Positions 23,341 through 37,308 are shown, counted from the first letter of the stretch. The stretch: 64,000 nt of DNA from Apostichopus japonicus (GCF_037975245.1 NC_092582.1:18130577-18194576), one strand, 5' to 3'. The notes: a model not told the origin generated them from the letters alone. Program-made: numbers and translations.

Positions 23341-25400
23341 TAACAAGTAAGGTACGGATTGCACAGATAGTCAAATACCACTGGCTTCCTTCTTCTTCTT
23401 TTTTTAAAGTGCCCCAATCCACAACATTACCACACACTCGATTGTGTTCACATAAATAATTCATTATTTTTCTACAGATATGAAGTTATCTATTTTAGAG
23501 TATAGTGTTCTAACGAAAGTTGTGATAATTCAGTTTACCTTGTGTATTTCATTTGTTTATAAATAGTTAACAACACAAATACTCATTCGTGATCATGTGA
23601 AGTAGATTAAAATTGCAGCTGGTAGTTGGAGAGAGTTGCTTTATTTGCCATATTAATCAAATCATCTATACAACATCTATTATTCTTTCTATTCCATATA
23701 CAAGTAACATTTTAATGAAACTGACATAGCCAAACTTTGGACTAGATGCTTATAACTTTGTAGATTGCTGGGTTATTTGTACTTCCATGTTTATGTTAAG
23801 TTTATGGTTGTTCTCTGTCTCTGTAGTCATTCACCATGTTCTTAGAAATGTTGTGGAAAGTGATTTTATCCCTTAATTAAGCTGATGTAACCATATCATT
23901 ATGGTAAAGATTTTTAGAATTAATAGAAATTTATATATTTTATGTTTTATCAATTGCCTCTTTTTTTTATGAAAACGTGTGTCTCAATTTAATAAAAGGT
24001 TAAAATAAAAATTACATAAGAACATTCAAGAGATTCCCACTAAAGGAAAACAATCAGCCCCCTTCACCCTCCCTCCCCCACCCCGCCCAGGCCTCTCCAC
24101 AACGGAAGACAGAAAAGTTAATTGCTCCTCTTGTTCCTGGTGCACACTCTGACTTTCAACTTCCTCACCTATTAAAGTCATCAGGGCATGACATAAGCCC
24201 TGTTAATTTATAATCTTGGTCACGACATGTCAGATTGATTTTTACCGGACGACAACATGCAGTAATGTCCTCTCTAAAAGATAGGAAGCCTTCTAGCATA
24301 CTTCTTTTCATGAGTTTTTCATTGATTAACACTCTACATTGCTGTCAGTCTAAAACCCTGTAGAAATTATTACTGAGAACCCACTTGATCCCTTCTCCCT
24401 ATCTGTCCCATCTGATTCATTATGCTCCTATCCGTTTGTCTTCATTTGAACATTTGTAGTAAAAAAACAAACTGCAACAAATTGGCAGAGAAAGCTCTAT
24501 AATAGTTTGCCAATTTTAATATTTCCACGAAGAATAGCCTAGTATATTACCATTAGATTCACGTCAACAGGCAGCTACAAAGAAATACCAATAGTTGATG
24601 ATATAGACTCATGTTTACTGTGATGCTTTCCTATGCGAGTTGACAGCTGTTGACCCTTATACTTTGTTGTGCACCCAGACAGGCGCACCCAGAGCTGTGA
24701 TAAATTCGTACTGGTATATAATAATAACAAAGACTTATGTGGATGATTTCCTTCCTGTTTGCGGAACTTTAGACTGAGCCCTTGGTCACACTCCTGTATA
24801 ATGCTCAATCTTAGTTGCAACATTCGAATAGGTTGTCTGGCTGAAATGCATGTCGAAGTTTTGAATGACTATTTATTTATTTATTATTCAGTTGCATTTC
24901 TATTTTTTTTTTGAGATTCAAGCGGAATGACTTGTTTTGGGTAGGACTCCCATCTTCAAGGAAAATTAGAACTCCAACCCTTTCCCGTCCGCATCTCCTT
25001 TCCCCCTCTCTGCTTTTTGTTTCCTTTTGGTCTTCTCGTTAATGATATTATATTTCAATGTAAAAATGTCAATGAATCGGTCATAGATTTCAAGTTACGT
25101 CGTGTAGTCAGGATCGTAGGAAAACTCTTAACAAAAGATGGCGCTCTACAAAATCAAACACTCTAATTCGTAGTAAGCGTCTAAGCTTATTTATTTCCTC
25201 GTGGTAAATTATGTAGTGTTTACATACAGAGCAAGGGTACATGCAGTACACACTATAGGTAGCCTAGCAGTTTTCGGATGGATCTGTGCAGTTGCACGTA
25301 CTGAATGCCAGACGATACGTAGTAATAGTATGTTGTGAATACACTGTTCTGCGTATTCTGATGACACTGCAATAAAGGTGTAGAAGAAAATGTCTTTCTA
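23340..25400. other. Intergenic, no gene seen
   Basis: AT-rich unique-looking DNA with a pyrimidine-rich patch at 24055-24100. No supported exon, RNA gene or element boundary. Confidence 0.5.
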
Positions 25401-25839
25401 ATAATTACAGGAGTCCATCTGATAAGAAAGGAATTGGGAGAAATATACCAGTGAAAAATCAGGGGTCTTTTTTGGTTAAGGTACTTCTGCAGTTGTTTCT
25501 AACGTTTTTCGAATTAGCCTAACTTATATTGTCGGCAGTGTAGGCTAAAACTACCATTACTCGTAAAGGCCTAGTACTACAACCAGTATTGCTAACTATA
25601 TTAAACTCGTTGAACTATATTGAGTGCAGACGATGGGGTAGTGTTGGGCTGTGTTTCGACAACACAGCCAGTCAACCCTAACGCCACTTCCGTTTCAGAT
25701 TCGCTGATAATATGAATCGCTTTTTCTTCGTTTTAGTGGTCAATTGTGGAGCATTTGGTGTTGGGGATAGAGATGAAGATACCAGTTACTTTTAGAACAT
25801 TGTGAAAACGAAATTCATAAAATCAAAGTCAAATTATGA

Positions 25840-26160
25840 TGGAAAACGAAACACTCAATGTGATGTACCAAATGTTTAAATACCATGCATTAGGTATTAC
25901 ATTAGGAGGATAGGTCCTAGATGATGATGGTACAGTGCACTGAGATAAAAACGATGGTAGTACACGAAACACCCAGTGCGCTGTACCAAGTGTGTGAAGC
26001 ACTGTGTCTATGATGTGGTTAAGTGAACACTCAAAATGCAAGACCAAGTGTTTGATCCACCCTGAGCAAAACTTTCAAAGACATTGTATGATCAACTGTT
26101 TGAATGACCATATTGAGCAAAACATGTTCAACCTAGTGTTTGGACTGCAATATAAATGAA
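25840..26160 (+). repeat. Irregular tandem repeat
   Basis: Recurrent phrases ACACTCAATG/ACACCCAGTG, TACCAAGTGT(T)TGA and GAGCAAAAC at irregular spacing of 40-70 bp. Related text occurs at 34360-34460. Confidence 0.5.
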
Positions 26161-26437
26161 ACACTAAAGAAGTAACTGAGCTGTAAGCATTGTAAAATAA
26201 CATGTCTGTAACCTTTGTGAAAAACTACTTCTAAGGCCAGCTAGAACTTAAAGGGTCTATACAATGAATCCGAGAGAAGCATCGCTTGATGGGAGCGAAA
26301 TGCCGTGTGCAAATCACCCCTATGGCAACACACTGAAACTCGACTCCCAGTAGTGTAAACAATATAGACAGATACTGATCTACATGATACAGTAGTATTC
26401 ACGCAGTATGTATATACACACTGTAGCATGGTGACTT

Positions 26438-26893
26438 CGAAGTTCAGACACCTAAGCCTCACTACTTAAAACACCCCAAAACTAAATCTTCTGGTATAAA
26501 TCACCGGAAAATATACTTCATATGGTGGGAGAATTGTGTTATAGTACGATACACGGCCAAACTTTCTTTCCTGCAAACTGTTTTCACGTTGTATTCCAAG
26601 AAGATTCTTCGTGATTGTGGAACTGGTATTTCTTTGCTAGAGTATTGCGAAGTTCGGACACGCAACCCACAGTGTGGCGCTGGTGATAAAATTGGTGGCG
26701 CAGTTGCTTTTTCAGTAATTATAACAGACTTCATAGATCTCCGTCATTTTATTGACAAATATGTAAGTAATTTCTTGCACACAGGCCATTTTGGAGAGAA
26801 AATAACTGTAGCTTCGTAATTTTTGGTGAAATTTGGCTCTTCCTGTAAGTTTTCGTGGTAAAATCGTGTATTTCTTAGGGTGTCCGAACTTCG
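26438..26893. mobile_element. Small inverted-repeat element (possible MITE)
   Basis: CGAAGTTCAGACACCTAAG at 26438-26456 is the near inverse of 26874-26893 (CTTAGGGTGTCCGAACTTCG). A third arm-like copy, CGAAGTTCGGACAC, lies at 26648. No target duplication was recognised. Confidence 0.5.
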
Positions 26894-27010
26894 CAGTATG
26901 CCGAACTTCGCACTACTGACTATACTGTATGTAGCCGAGTACACATATACAGCGCTACCTAGATTGCCGAATCGTAACGCTCGTACATGCTATATAGTAA
27001 AGGCTTCATA

Positions 27011-27577
27011 ATTGACGCACCCCCGTAATTGACGCACCTTCGATTATTACTAGCAACGATACAGCAGGCCACCTAAACTTTTTGCAGTCAAGCAGAATGA
27101 CATATTTCATGAGTTTGAATCCATTTCAGCTATTTGCTGACCAAATTGTGGTATTTTTTTAAGCTTTTAACACCCTCCCACCAGTTTTGCACATTTTTTG
27201 GTCATTTGGAAATCTTACTCCCTAAAAATAACCAACATTACCTCAATATGATAACACTGCTCTCTGGAACCTGACCAGTCTGAGCTTAGAGGCTCAGAGC
27301 ATAGCAAACAGCATCATAAGTCAATGGATGTATACTAAGGCCTACACTACAGTTAGCTTTACAACGAATGTGTCAATTTAGGGGTATGAAAGAACTTGAC
27401 ACGGCAGACATTTTGTGGTCAAATTCTGCTCAATTGTACGGTGCAGAAGAACAGAACCTTAAATATTTTGAGATCATAACATTTCTGAGGAACTACACAT
27501 ATGAAAAAAACATACAGTCGAGTGATTTGGACTTTTCCTTGATAGATACAGTTAATCAAATCCTTAAGTGCGTCAAT
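27011..27577. mobile_element. TA-flanked terminal-inverted-repeat element (mariner/pogo-like?)
   Basis: ATTGACGCAC at 27011-27020 is inverted at 27568-27577, flanked by TA on both sides (the inverse match extends to CATAATTGACGCAC). The left end has a second ATTGACGCACC. TA target sites are typical of Tc1/mariner/pogo elements. An 81-codon open frame (27368-27613) overlaps it but shows no recognisable transposase. Confidence 0.6.
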
Positions 27578-27599
27578 TATGAGCCCACCATGCTACTAG

Positions 27600-30500
27600 G
27601 GAATTGTGTGTAAGAACTCCCCGCTCGTACGTACACGGCCGTAATTAGCTTCACTATTATACTTATACACAAATCTCTTGGTCTAGGTGCATATACAGGG
27701 CCGGGACACAGTCTACTCGAAATACACATCGAAATTGTGTCTAGCTCTACAAAGCAACGTACAGTAGGACTAGGAGAATGAATTGAAACAAGACGGCAAA
27801 ATCTCTCTGGTAGATTCTTTTGAAAACTGGAAAAAGCCGAAGGAGGCCGGTGGTTGCTATACCGCAGTTGAAGTAGCTTAGGCCTAGGTAAGTCAAATAA
27901 CTTTCATTACCGATTCAACTACGGTAAGGATGTTGATGGCCTAGCTACAAGCACTGTGGGCTAGGCCTGTAACGTTAGTTAGGCCTTACAAGTTACATTC
28001 AGGTAATCTTAGTTAGTGTCACTGTCAGGACACATGGTAAAAGTATCTGTAATACTGTGACTAGGCCTATAGCCAAAGGCTTGGCCTGAATATTTGATAT
28101 GGGCCTAATGTAGTTGTATCTAGTCTAGACGATCGTGAAATTGCAGCCACCACGGTCAGCTAGGGTATGAAACAAGAACTCGGAGTTCGATAGGAATATA
28201 GTATTACTAGGCTACTCCTTACTAACCTAATTTTGTGCAGCTATGGAATCAATTTAACTGTTACTGCGCGAATCTTTTATCTAGCCTAGTTTCAAATGAC
28301 TTTCGTGTCTCCAACTTCTTACCTGCCAAAATTTCTTACAAAATATTACCTGTGTTTATTAGTGCAGTTAACATCACTGTTACTACCTTACATTTCTACA
28401 AATGGCAAAGATACCTGATTTCGTTCATGGTATTTTGCGTCCTCCAAAAATCCACAAGAAGATAAATAAATTGATGTCGACCTACTCATTATACGAACAT
28501 TTGATAGGCCTTCCCAATATCACAGATCTATGACAGACAGCATATCACAGATCAAAGTACTAGGTAGCAATCTTTATTTTCTGTTGGTTTTGCTTACTTT
28601 GAAAAAAAAGTAAATGCCTGGCCCACATGATTTATTGAAGCGTAAAGAAAGTGGATAATTTTCAAGTTATACAAAATAATATTTACATCAGGAGTCATCA
28701 TTTTGAAGGAAAAGGATTCAGGTACATGTGGTTAAAATATATATATGCCTTCCTAGCTAGGAGCAAACAGTTGGGTGCATGTAGTTAGGGAACATAGACT
28801 AGTAGTAGTCTGTAGGTGACTAAGGACAGGCCTTACTTTATTACTAACGTGACTTCTTTTTTTCCCTTTCTGATTGATCATTGATGTATAATTGACTCAT
28901 GGCCCACTGAAAATTCAGAAATTATGATTGTTATATAATTGACACATTGCTTGCTGAAAATGCAGGAAGTATGACCAAACTCAATGCAGCACTACTACTC
29001 ACCCTTAGATATAAGCACCTTCTGTACAAAACTAATGGAAAGTAGATGGCTTTTTCTTGCCTTCTCCTACTCCCCAGGCGACTAACACTCTAGAATCAGC
29101 AAAAAGACCTCCCAACAAAACAATGTTCCAAAGAATGGACATTTTGTGGTTAACTCCCAGCATATGATTCTGCCTATAAGTATAAGTGTAGCTTATGAAA
29201 TAATAAGTAAGCAACAGGAAAGTTTTTAGCAGAATTTTTGCAAAAGCAAACTTTAAAAGTGTTCATAATGGTGGAGAATAAGTATCAGATTGCAAAATTG
29301 GTTAGGCTAGTATATTACAATGGACATTATAGAATAATTTAACATACATGTGCATGAACTTCTAGGATAGCTGACGATACTATTAACTTGGTTGAAAGGC
29401 CAACTGAACTAATTTCCTGTTTGTCCTATGCATGCATACAGTAGCAAGGTAGGTATAGGCTGTACTTCCACCACATTCACTTTCCTAGTTTCCTTTATTG
29501 ATCTAGTTATTTTGCTTCACTTGGTATGTAGCTAGGCTAAGCTTCATTCTAAGGTCAGGAAACCCAACATACTGTAGAAAGTCACATTCTGTTTTGGTAC
29601 TACTTAATTTAGTCTGCACTATATAGCCTATGGTATGCAACATTGTTTTGTGCCATGTTTTCGTCAGCATTTATTTTTTGTGTTTGTTTTCAGTAGATCT
29701 ATGCTTCAGAGATGCAAACTTCTCATAAAATCTATCAATGCTAATGCTACATGCATACTTTCCAATGGAACAAATTATACTTGGCCAAATTTGAATCCAC
29801 CAAGTTCTGTACTATTCAGTGTTTACTGTTTACCAAGGCATGCACTGTTACAACAAGAAGTGAAGGAGGATTAGATTTGGTCTATTTGCATGGAATACCC
29901 TTCTGTCATTGTTGTAATATTTGCAAGTAATTCAAAGTGTATTCAAATCCAGTTTTGCCCTTCATCTCCACTTCACCTTCTACAACATCTGCGTTGAGAG
30001 CATTGACAGGAAGTCATCCTATATAAACTACCTTCAGTACATAGAGTTACAATAGTCTCTTGTTAGCAGTATCAAGTCATGTTAGCTCATTAGCTGATTA
30101 CATTGAATAGCCCATGTTGACACCTGGAAGTCCTTCCTCTCCTTAAGGAGAAATATGGGATGGTGAGTAACTTCCTGGACATCCAGCCTATGTGACCCTT
30201 TATCAGAGTGAATTTAGAGAGTCAGGACAATACATGCAGAAGTAGCATTGCATCATGGTTCCTTAATGCCCCATGCCAAACCCGAACATTCCTGTCATGG
30301 CAACAGTGGATTGCATGGACATCATTCAACTACCCTGCCAGCTGACATAAAATTTTTAGAATAATGGCTCATGACGGTCTGTGAATAATTGTTTAATTCT
30401 TGCCAAAAGGCCAAGAATTTGTTGGAAATGTTGTGTGTGTGTGTATTTGTGTACATTGTAAGACAACTGCTTGCAAACACAATTACTGAAAAGGTAAATA

Positions 30501-30600
30501 TTACTATAAAATATATTCTGGCAAAGAAACCCTGATAAAAGTTTGCATTACAAACTTAATAATTAACATATGACCCCAACTTTTCCATTCTTTATCACAG
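27600..30600. other. Intergenic, weak coding hints only
   Basis: Contains a short frame at 28402-28533 (MAKIPDFVHGILRPPK...) after an acceptor-like TTTTGTGCAG (28240), and a frame at 29690-29874. Neither joins to a supported gene model, so they are noted but not called. Confidence 0.3.
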
Positions 30601-31244
30601 CTACGTTGGATACTGTATGTTAGGAGAAAGTACTTGGCAGCCATCGATTTCAACTTTCACAGAAACCGTTCCGAAGAAAGATGGAGATGGGAATGATGAG
30701 TAAGTGTTTCTGTCTATGCCCTCATTATATGCTTATTTATATGTGTAGTGAATGGCATTAGATGTACAACCCATTCCAAATGATACCTTTTAGGCACACT
30801 TCTGACTCACTTCACAACAGAATATTTACATTATTACCATACTGTAGATGCAATTGGTGGTTTGTGGATTCGTTTATGTCTTAAACCAGAGGTTAAATGC
30901 ATAACTAAATTGAAACACTTTCAAGGTATTTACCTAGTACATGAACATACAGTTCTACACTCCTTTTGATGATGTTAATTGTTTCTAGGTAGTATTTCAT
31001 AGTGAAAGCAATCAAGATTTAATTGACAGCAGCCTTATAGCTACATATGAAGATATTTGTTAAAATACCCTGTGAGTTGATTATCTGGAGGTGCACAAAT
31101 AAATATGCAAATCACAATGACCTCTTATGATTTCTTTTCAGGGTCAAGGTGAAGTACTCCACAGCCACCAAACAATGGCATCCGGTACCTGTGAAAGAGC
31201 CCAAAACCTATGGATACATTCTGCATTTCTGGAGAACATCGTGA
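30601..31244 (+). CDS. Possible two-exon 3' end of an unidentified gene
   Basis: Exon-like 30601-30699 (after TTATCACAG, before GTAAGT) encodes YVGYCMLGESTWQPSIS... Exon-like 31142-31244 (after TTTTCAG) encodes VKVKYSTATKQWHPVPV... and ends HFWRTS, TGA. Both splice signals are strong and the frame continues across the junction. The amino-acid mix (many W, P, K, Y) looks coding. I do not recognise the protein, and upstream exons are not established. Confidence 0.4.
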
Positions 31245-31249
31245 AAGTT

Positions 31250-34200
31250 CTGGTAGTTAATCTATGTTCATCCAAACAGGCTTGAAAAACCCTAGTTGAT
31301 GAACCAAAAAATTATACCAAGAGTGTCCACCGTCCATAAGCCAACAGTTGAAGACTTAACAGAGCCAATATAAGAGTGGGTTTACACATAATCAATGGTT
31401 GTAGATTCTTATGCTCATTTCCACAAATATATGACATGATTAATCAAACATTAAACAGTGGAAGTAAAATTATTATTGGCAGTTAAAAGATGGTAGAATG
31501 TTTGACAAAAGAACATTCAAAACCGTACTATAATTTGCTATTTTTTTATCCCATTCGTTATTACAGCTTGCATTAGACCAAATGTTATGGATGTAAGCTC
31601 TTTAATTTTAAAGGAGATAAAATACTGCAAGCAAACATCAAACTTCGTTATTGATGCCCATAAAACTTAATCTCACCAACTGAAGTCACCAAAATGGTAT
31701 AAAACTTCTGAAATTGTGCGTATGGTGCATTTCTGGTGAAAGTGAGACACGTCGACATGAGACACGTGGACATATCGGCGAGGTATGGATAGTTTCTTTG
31801 GAAGAAAAACTACCCTATTTTCCACAACTACCTATCCTTTGTTTTTCAAAGTTGTGCATGCATATGACATTGAGAAGTGTAGTCTCTATAGGTCAATTTA
31901 TAAAGGCCTACATATGTCAAAATAAACATATCCAGCATGTATTGTCTTTTCCTTAAACAATGCCTGATTCTTTCCGTACTCTCAAAGAAAGTTATCTTAC
32001 AATCCATGATATGCATTGAAAAAAATAAATGTTTTTTAATTTGAATATGTTTTTCTACAATATGCCAACTTTAATTCCTGTGTAGTGACAATCCTCTGAT
32101 GGAAACATGTTCCTTATGCACCAAACTGCACAGAATGGATGACTTCACTATTGTAACGTCCAGTTCTGACGGCTTTCCAGTAAATAAAAGACCTGTGTGC
32201 AGTGTACCTGTAGGTACTATTACATGTCCTGTCCCAGTATCAGTAGGTCATATCTTTGGACCATTGCCAGATTCAATGCTTCAGGTCCATTTTTAATGAC
32301 CGAAAATGAACGTTTGTTTAATGTAGTAAGCAAATGTCTTGACATATGATCTGCTTGATTCTCGAGTTCTAAATGAATGTTATGAAGGGGCTTTTGCAAC
32401 CCTAATCTCAAATATAAATTAGCATGTAATACTAGCAAAATTATTGCAATTTGCAACCACTATAATATTATTTAGCAATTATTGTCAGCCAATACTCATA
32501 GCTAGTACAGTATCTAGGTACAGTACCTCTTGATTACAGTTACACCTCTCTTTAAATGACTCCAATTCGTCATGAAGATAACAAAGAAAGGCCATGTTCG
32601 GGTATATCAGTAGACCTGCTTATAGTAAAAATTACTAGATACGACTTCATTTTACAATCACGTATTAAAAACCCGCACTCAATGATTGGATACAGCAACT
32701 ACTCTCCCACAACCGTGCAACAGTAATAACTACTTTGTATTCCTAACATGTGTATCAGGACATGAACAGTAGTTACTTACGAGCCATGAGTACCGGTTGT
32801 TTTTGTGTACAATTAAGGTCTCTGCTGTGACACTGTTTTAATGAATACTCCAGAGGCATGCTATGTACAGGAATACTCTAAAATTAGACTATATAAAATG
32901 AAATATTTTTGTAAAATGATGTCCACTCTATAAAATTGTCATAAATAATAGGAGGGAGTTATTTTCTGTATGGCTGATGTGATGAATTTGCTCACAAAGA
33001 CTCACATTGGTGTTGCCATATATATACATTCTTAAAAGTTCACTAAATTATAAGATCACTTCTCCAAAATAATATATGATTTATGGATATTGTTTGCAAC
33101 ATATGCCTACAAAAAGATGTATGGCAAGTTGTTAATTCAATCACACCCTAATACCAGCCTCGTCATTATTGTAAAATGTTCACAGAATCGGATTAATAAG
33201 GGGATTAGGGGAGGCATTAAACCCAGTTGCATCTCCCACAATGGATCCATCGCAAGGTTTTACAATAGAAAGAAAGTTTCAGTCAGATCTGGCCAGTCAA
33301 TCTCATTACACTGTTCCTGCAGTAGGCTATACTCTGACAAAATATGGTAGGAAAATTGTACCAATTATTAGTGCCGGACTGGTTGCCGGGGGTACTTGGT
33401 AAGCACCCCAGCCTTGGCCCCTGAATCATCAATTTGAAATTAAAAAAGTAAAGTTTTGAACCACTTGTTAGATCTCCTTTGTTTCTCTTTCACCTTTTTG
33501 TTTTTCTAACTTTTTTCCATTTTGTAGCTAATATGGGCCTGCCCCATCCCCACCAACCCCCCCCCCCCATACCCTAATCTGAAAAATCTGCTTCTGTGTC
33601 ACACTTTTGTCAAAAGCGGAATTGTTGATCTTTGGAGGGGAACGTATGTCCCAACAAAATATGTATCTTCAAGGTGGAGAATATTACACCCATACATATG
33701 TCATATTGAATTACCTCTATGTATTACATCAGTGAAAATAACTAAAAATATAAATCAGCATCACATCATGCACTTGGCCGACCCAAAAATTTATGAATTT
33801 GTTTGCTCACAATGCAGACAAATTCAATGTGTGTAAAAATTACCCACATGTCCGACACTACAATTTGTAACAGGTCATTCCAAGTAGAACATATAACAAC
33901 TCCCTCGATATTCTCCAATAGCATAAACATCTAGGGCTATACAGCATTCCACAGTCATTCTACTATGATTGAGGTGAAACAGTACTTTTCACTGCCTTAG
34001 CTCCCCCCCCCCCACACACACAATGGTACAACCCTTAATCGGACAGAATCAGAAGTTGGAGAAAAATAGAGGGCGCCTGACATTAATTGCTTGGCTGGAT
34101 TCATTGTATAGCCCCTTTAAAAATGTCCGACTGAGATAGCACCAACATATTCTTCTACAATCTTTTGACTGTTTATTTGATGTTGCATTGATTGCATGGT

Positions 34201-34700
34201 GCTGAAACTGTTCATTGTACCTGTCCGGCTGCTTCAAAGCGAGACATTTTGGTTTGGAAATTAGAGGTTTAAGCTAATGGGTTTACTGTGGGTCGCCTTC
34301 ACTATAGCAGGGACGTTTTGTTTATTTAACAGGGACGTTTGGTAAAGGGACATTTTCACTGCATACCAAACACTCAGTACATTATAAATGTCATACCAAG
34401 TGTGTTTGAAAACATGGCAATGTGAGCAAAATGTCCAGGATGTCATACCAGGTGTTTGGACTTAAATGGATCTTATTAGCTGGAAACGATTAAGAGGGGA
34501 TGGAATGACACTGTGTGTATAGTAATGGGTACTTCAATCAAAAAGAATATGAAACACTTATTGATAAGTTTCAATCCAAAAGGATATGGAATAAAGCACT
34601 TGATCTAATGACAATTGTTTGCTTAGGCAGGATTTCAGGGGGGCCTACAACTTTATTCTAAGTTTGTATCTTTTATATGGTGATACTTATAGAACTCCAC
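31250..34700. other. Intergenic, no gene seen
   Basis: AT-rich DNA with poly-C runs near 33560 and 34000 and scattered short open frames. No exon with convincing junctions. Confidence 0.5.
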
Positions 34701-34737
34701 TCAACACACTTGGGTAGAAAAATCCTGCCAAAAAGTG

Positions 34738-34850
34738 TTCCAGTACTTACCTTTTTTTTTTTTTTTTTGCACACGTTACTCTCTGCAAATTACTTTCCGC
34801 TGAAAAAATTCTTGTGCCGAAAACAACTTTATTTTCCACTTAGCAGTACA
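34738..34850 (-). repeat. Hairpin repeat, copy 1 (partial)
   Basis: Contains CACACGTTACTCTCTGC, TACTTTCCGCTGAAAAAATTC and CCGAAAACAAC, matching the inverse of the 35990-36130 repeat. Confidence 0.55.
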
Positions 34851-35989
34851 CTATATTTTTCCTCAATTTTATACCAAATTCAGGATGATAAAAATAACAT
34901 GAGAAAGTATCAAAGAACGTCGATAAGCATGGTTAGACTGAGTTCATTTTAGAACAGTTAGGCTGCTTATAATTTACAAGAGTCTTGGGGTGTTTGTAAT
35001 AAGGGATAACTTAAAGAAGTATGAGGCATAATATTATATAGCCCTATATATGGGTGCTACTAAAATGAATGACAATTGCGTTACACATAACGAATGACAA
35101 TATGTTTTACACACTAAAAAATTGCATTGACTAAAACGAATGACCGTATAATGACCTGAGCACAGACAAATTTGCTTCAACCGGATATCACAGTTCAGAC
35201 TTTAATTTGTGGGTGTCTAGATCTAGTTAAGTACAGACAAGATACAAACGCACCTTATAGTAAGCAAAATTGTAAGTCTGATTTTAAAAAGTAAATTTAA
35301 CGTCATTTTTCCAATATTAATTGTTAGAAACTAACAATTCTATAATCTTGAAACGGCTTCAGTTATCTTTCTATATAAATCTACAGAGGTAAAAAGCACA
35401 GCACTCAAGCGCATTCCCACACAAAAACTTTGCCTGTGGTTTCTATCCGTAAATTACACCAAAACCCTGCAACCACATTTTTGCGCAGAAAACCAATAAC
35501 CGCATTTACTCCACTCTGTTAATCATTCTATCTCCTCTCAACACTGTCCTTCTTTGTCATTCGCTGTCATTCGCAAATGATAATTAACCCTTTGCAAAGT
35601 CAATTGCCATTCACTGTCATTCCGTTTAGTTTGTCCCATATATTCTCACTCTGTACTCTGTTATTGTTAAATTGAAAATATCACAAAAGACACCCCACCC
35701 CCTCCCCCTCTGCCTGCCCCCTAAAGGATGAAACTTAGCGAGACTAAATCATCACGGCAGCTCATCTTTATTCACCTTCACGCTATATCGAAATCTACAA
35801 CCAAAAAAGGTGGCGCTGTTTAACTAAAATTAAACTTGTGCTTACAGCCTAAACTAATGCTTACATCCTAAGCTACAACCTTAGCTATCCTAATAATAAT
35901 CTAGTCTTGAAGCTACATTTTATCCTGCCAGTTAAATGCTATCTTCCTAAATCCTTCCATGTGCCTAATAATTTCAGTAAGTCATTCTG

Positions 35990-36132
35990 TTCCTCCCAAA
36001 AAACGGTACTTTCCACTGAAAAAAACGTTACTTTCTGCTGAAAAAAAAGTTGTTTTCCGCTGACAAATTTGTGTGCGGAAAACACCGTTTTGTTTCAGCG
36101 GAAAGTAACGTGTGTGGAAAATAACGGTACCC
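35990..36132. repeat. Palindromic hairpin repeat, copy 2
   Basis: CGGTACTTTCCACTG...GTTACTTTCTGCTG on the left pairs imperfectly with CAGCGGAAAGTAACG...GGAAAATAACGGTACC on the right. A foldback of about 140 bp, typical of a MITE end-to-end structure. Confidence 0.65.
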
Positions 36133-36561
36133 CTAAAGGAGCATATGAAATAAAAAGAACTGTCAATCGCAATAAAGTGTATCCAGTTCAAAAGGGATAA
36201 AGTAGCCCAGTCTTAAGATAAAAGATAGTTGCCATCATCTTCAGGGTAGCCGTCATCTACAATTTATGTACAAGTTATTTGCACGTTCCATTTCATTTTA
36301 ACATGCCATGGCCACAGTACAGGCTCTTGGCTTTTAGAAATGGAAGTACGTCACAGGTCAACTAATCTGTCGTCGAAACACTTTGAAACTAACCCCTGCA
36401 GTTAGTGTTGCCAGTGTTAGGCTGTCCAGTTACAGTGGCCAAAATTTTACAGTAGTCTAGGCCTACAGTAGGTAATCCTGGCCTCATCCAAAGGTTAATT
36501 TGTTAAATGTTGTTTGGATACCTGTAGGTGTATTCAACAATTCCTCCCTAAATATTTGCAC

Positions 36562-36590
36562 TTATATATATATATATATATATATATATT
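36562..36590. repeat. (AT)n microsatellite
   Basis: Pure TA dinucleotide run of about 28 bp. Confidence 0.95.
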
Positions 36591-37243
36591 TTAAAACAGC
36601 TTGTCGGGATCGAGGCAGTCGGATGGAGGATGGGGGGGGGGGTGGCCTCCATGGTTCAAGATTATTTACTCAAATATTTTAACATTATGAGATTATTTTG
36701 CTTGATTTTGAGTGCTCTGACCCTAGCAATTTTTATGTTAGTTTAATTTGTGTTGTATATATCTAGAGTGAATTTTTGTTGTTTCAGGTAACAATGATGT
36801 CAGTGTTATGGTATGAGGATGTTCCACACACCATTAGAACAGACTAACTCAATGGAAGTCATGCAGGATACCTGAGAGCCGATCAGCTCAATCCAGGGGA
36901 TCCACTATCTCTGAATCTGGTGTAAGTATTCTGCCAGTTCTCCATTTCTAAGCTCTGCATATTTATTGAAAACTTTATGGTCGCAAGAATAAGATTCCTC
37001 CAGAAACTTATGGTGGTTATTCCAGTTTCAGTGGGTTTTTTTTGTTCCCATGTAAGCACACAATGTTCCAGCATAGTGCTGTGAAAGCATTAGTAGGCTC
37101 ATTGAAAGCTACAGAAGTGTCTGGCCGAATGTGGAGTCGAAGCCCTGACAATTTTTTCAGTTATTTGTGATATTTCTGATTGTCACCAGACATAAACTGT
37201 TACCTTTCATAGTGGTCATTCATTGGCCAGATATTATGATATA

Positions 37244-37261
37244 TTCACACACACACACATG

Positions 37262-37306
<45 letters not shown>
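37244..37306. repeat. (CA)n/(TA)n compound microsatellite
   Basis: A short CA run leads into about 36 bp of pure AT. Confidence 0.95.

Positions 37307-37308
<2 letters not shown>

Noticed and set aside
25712-25795. 27-codon frame with a hydrophobic start (MNRFFFVLVVNCGAFG)
   Set aside because: It looks like a signal peptide, but it is too short and no supporting exon follows.
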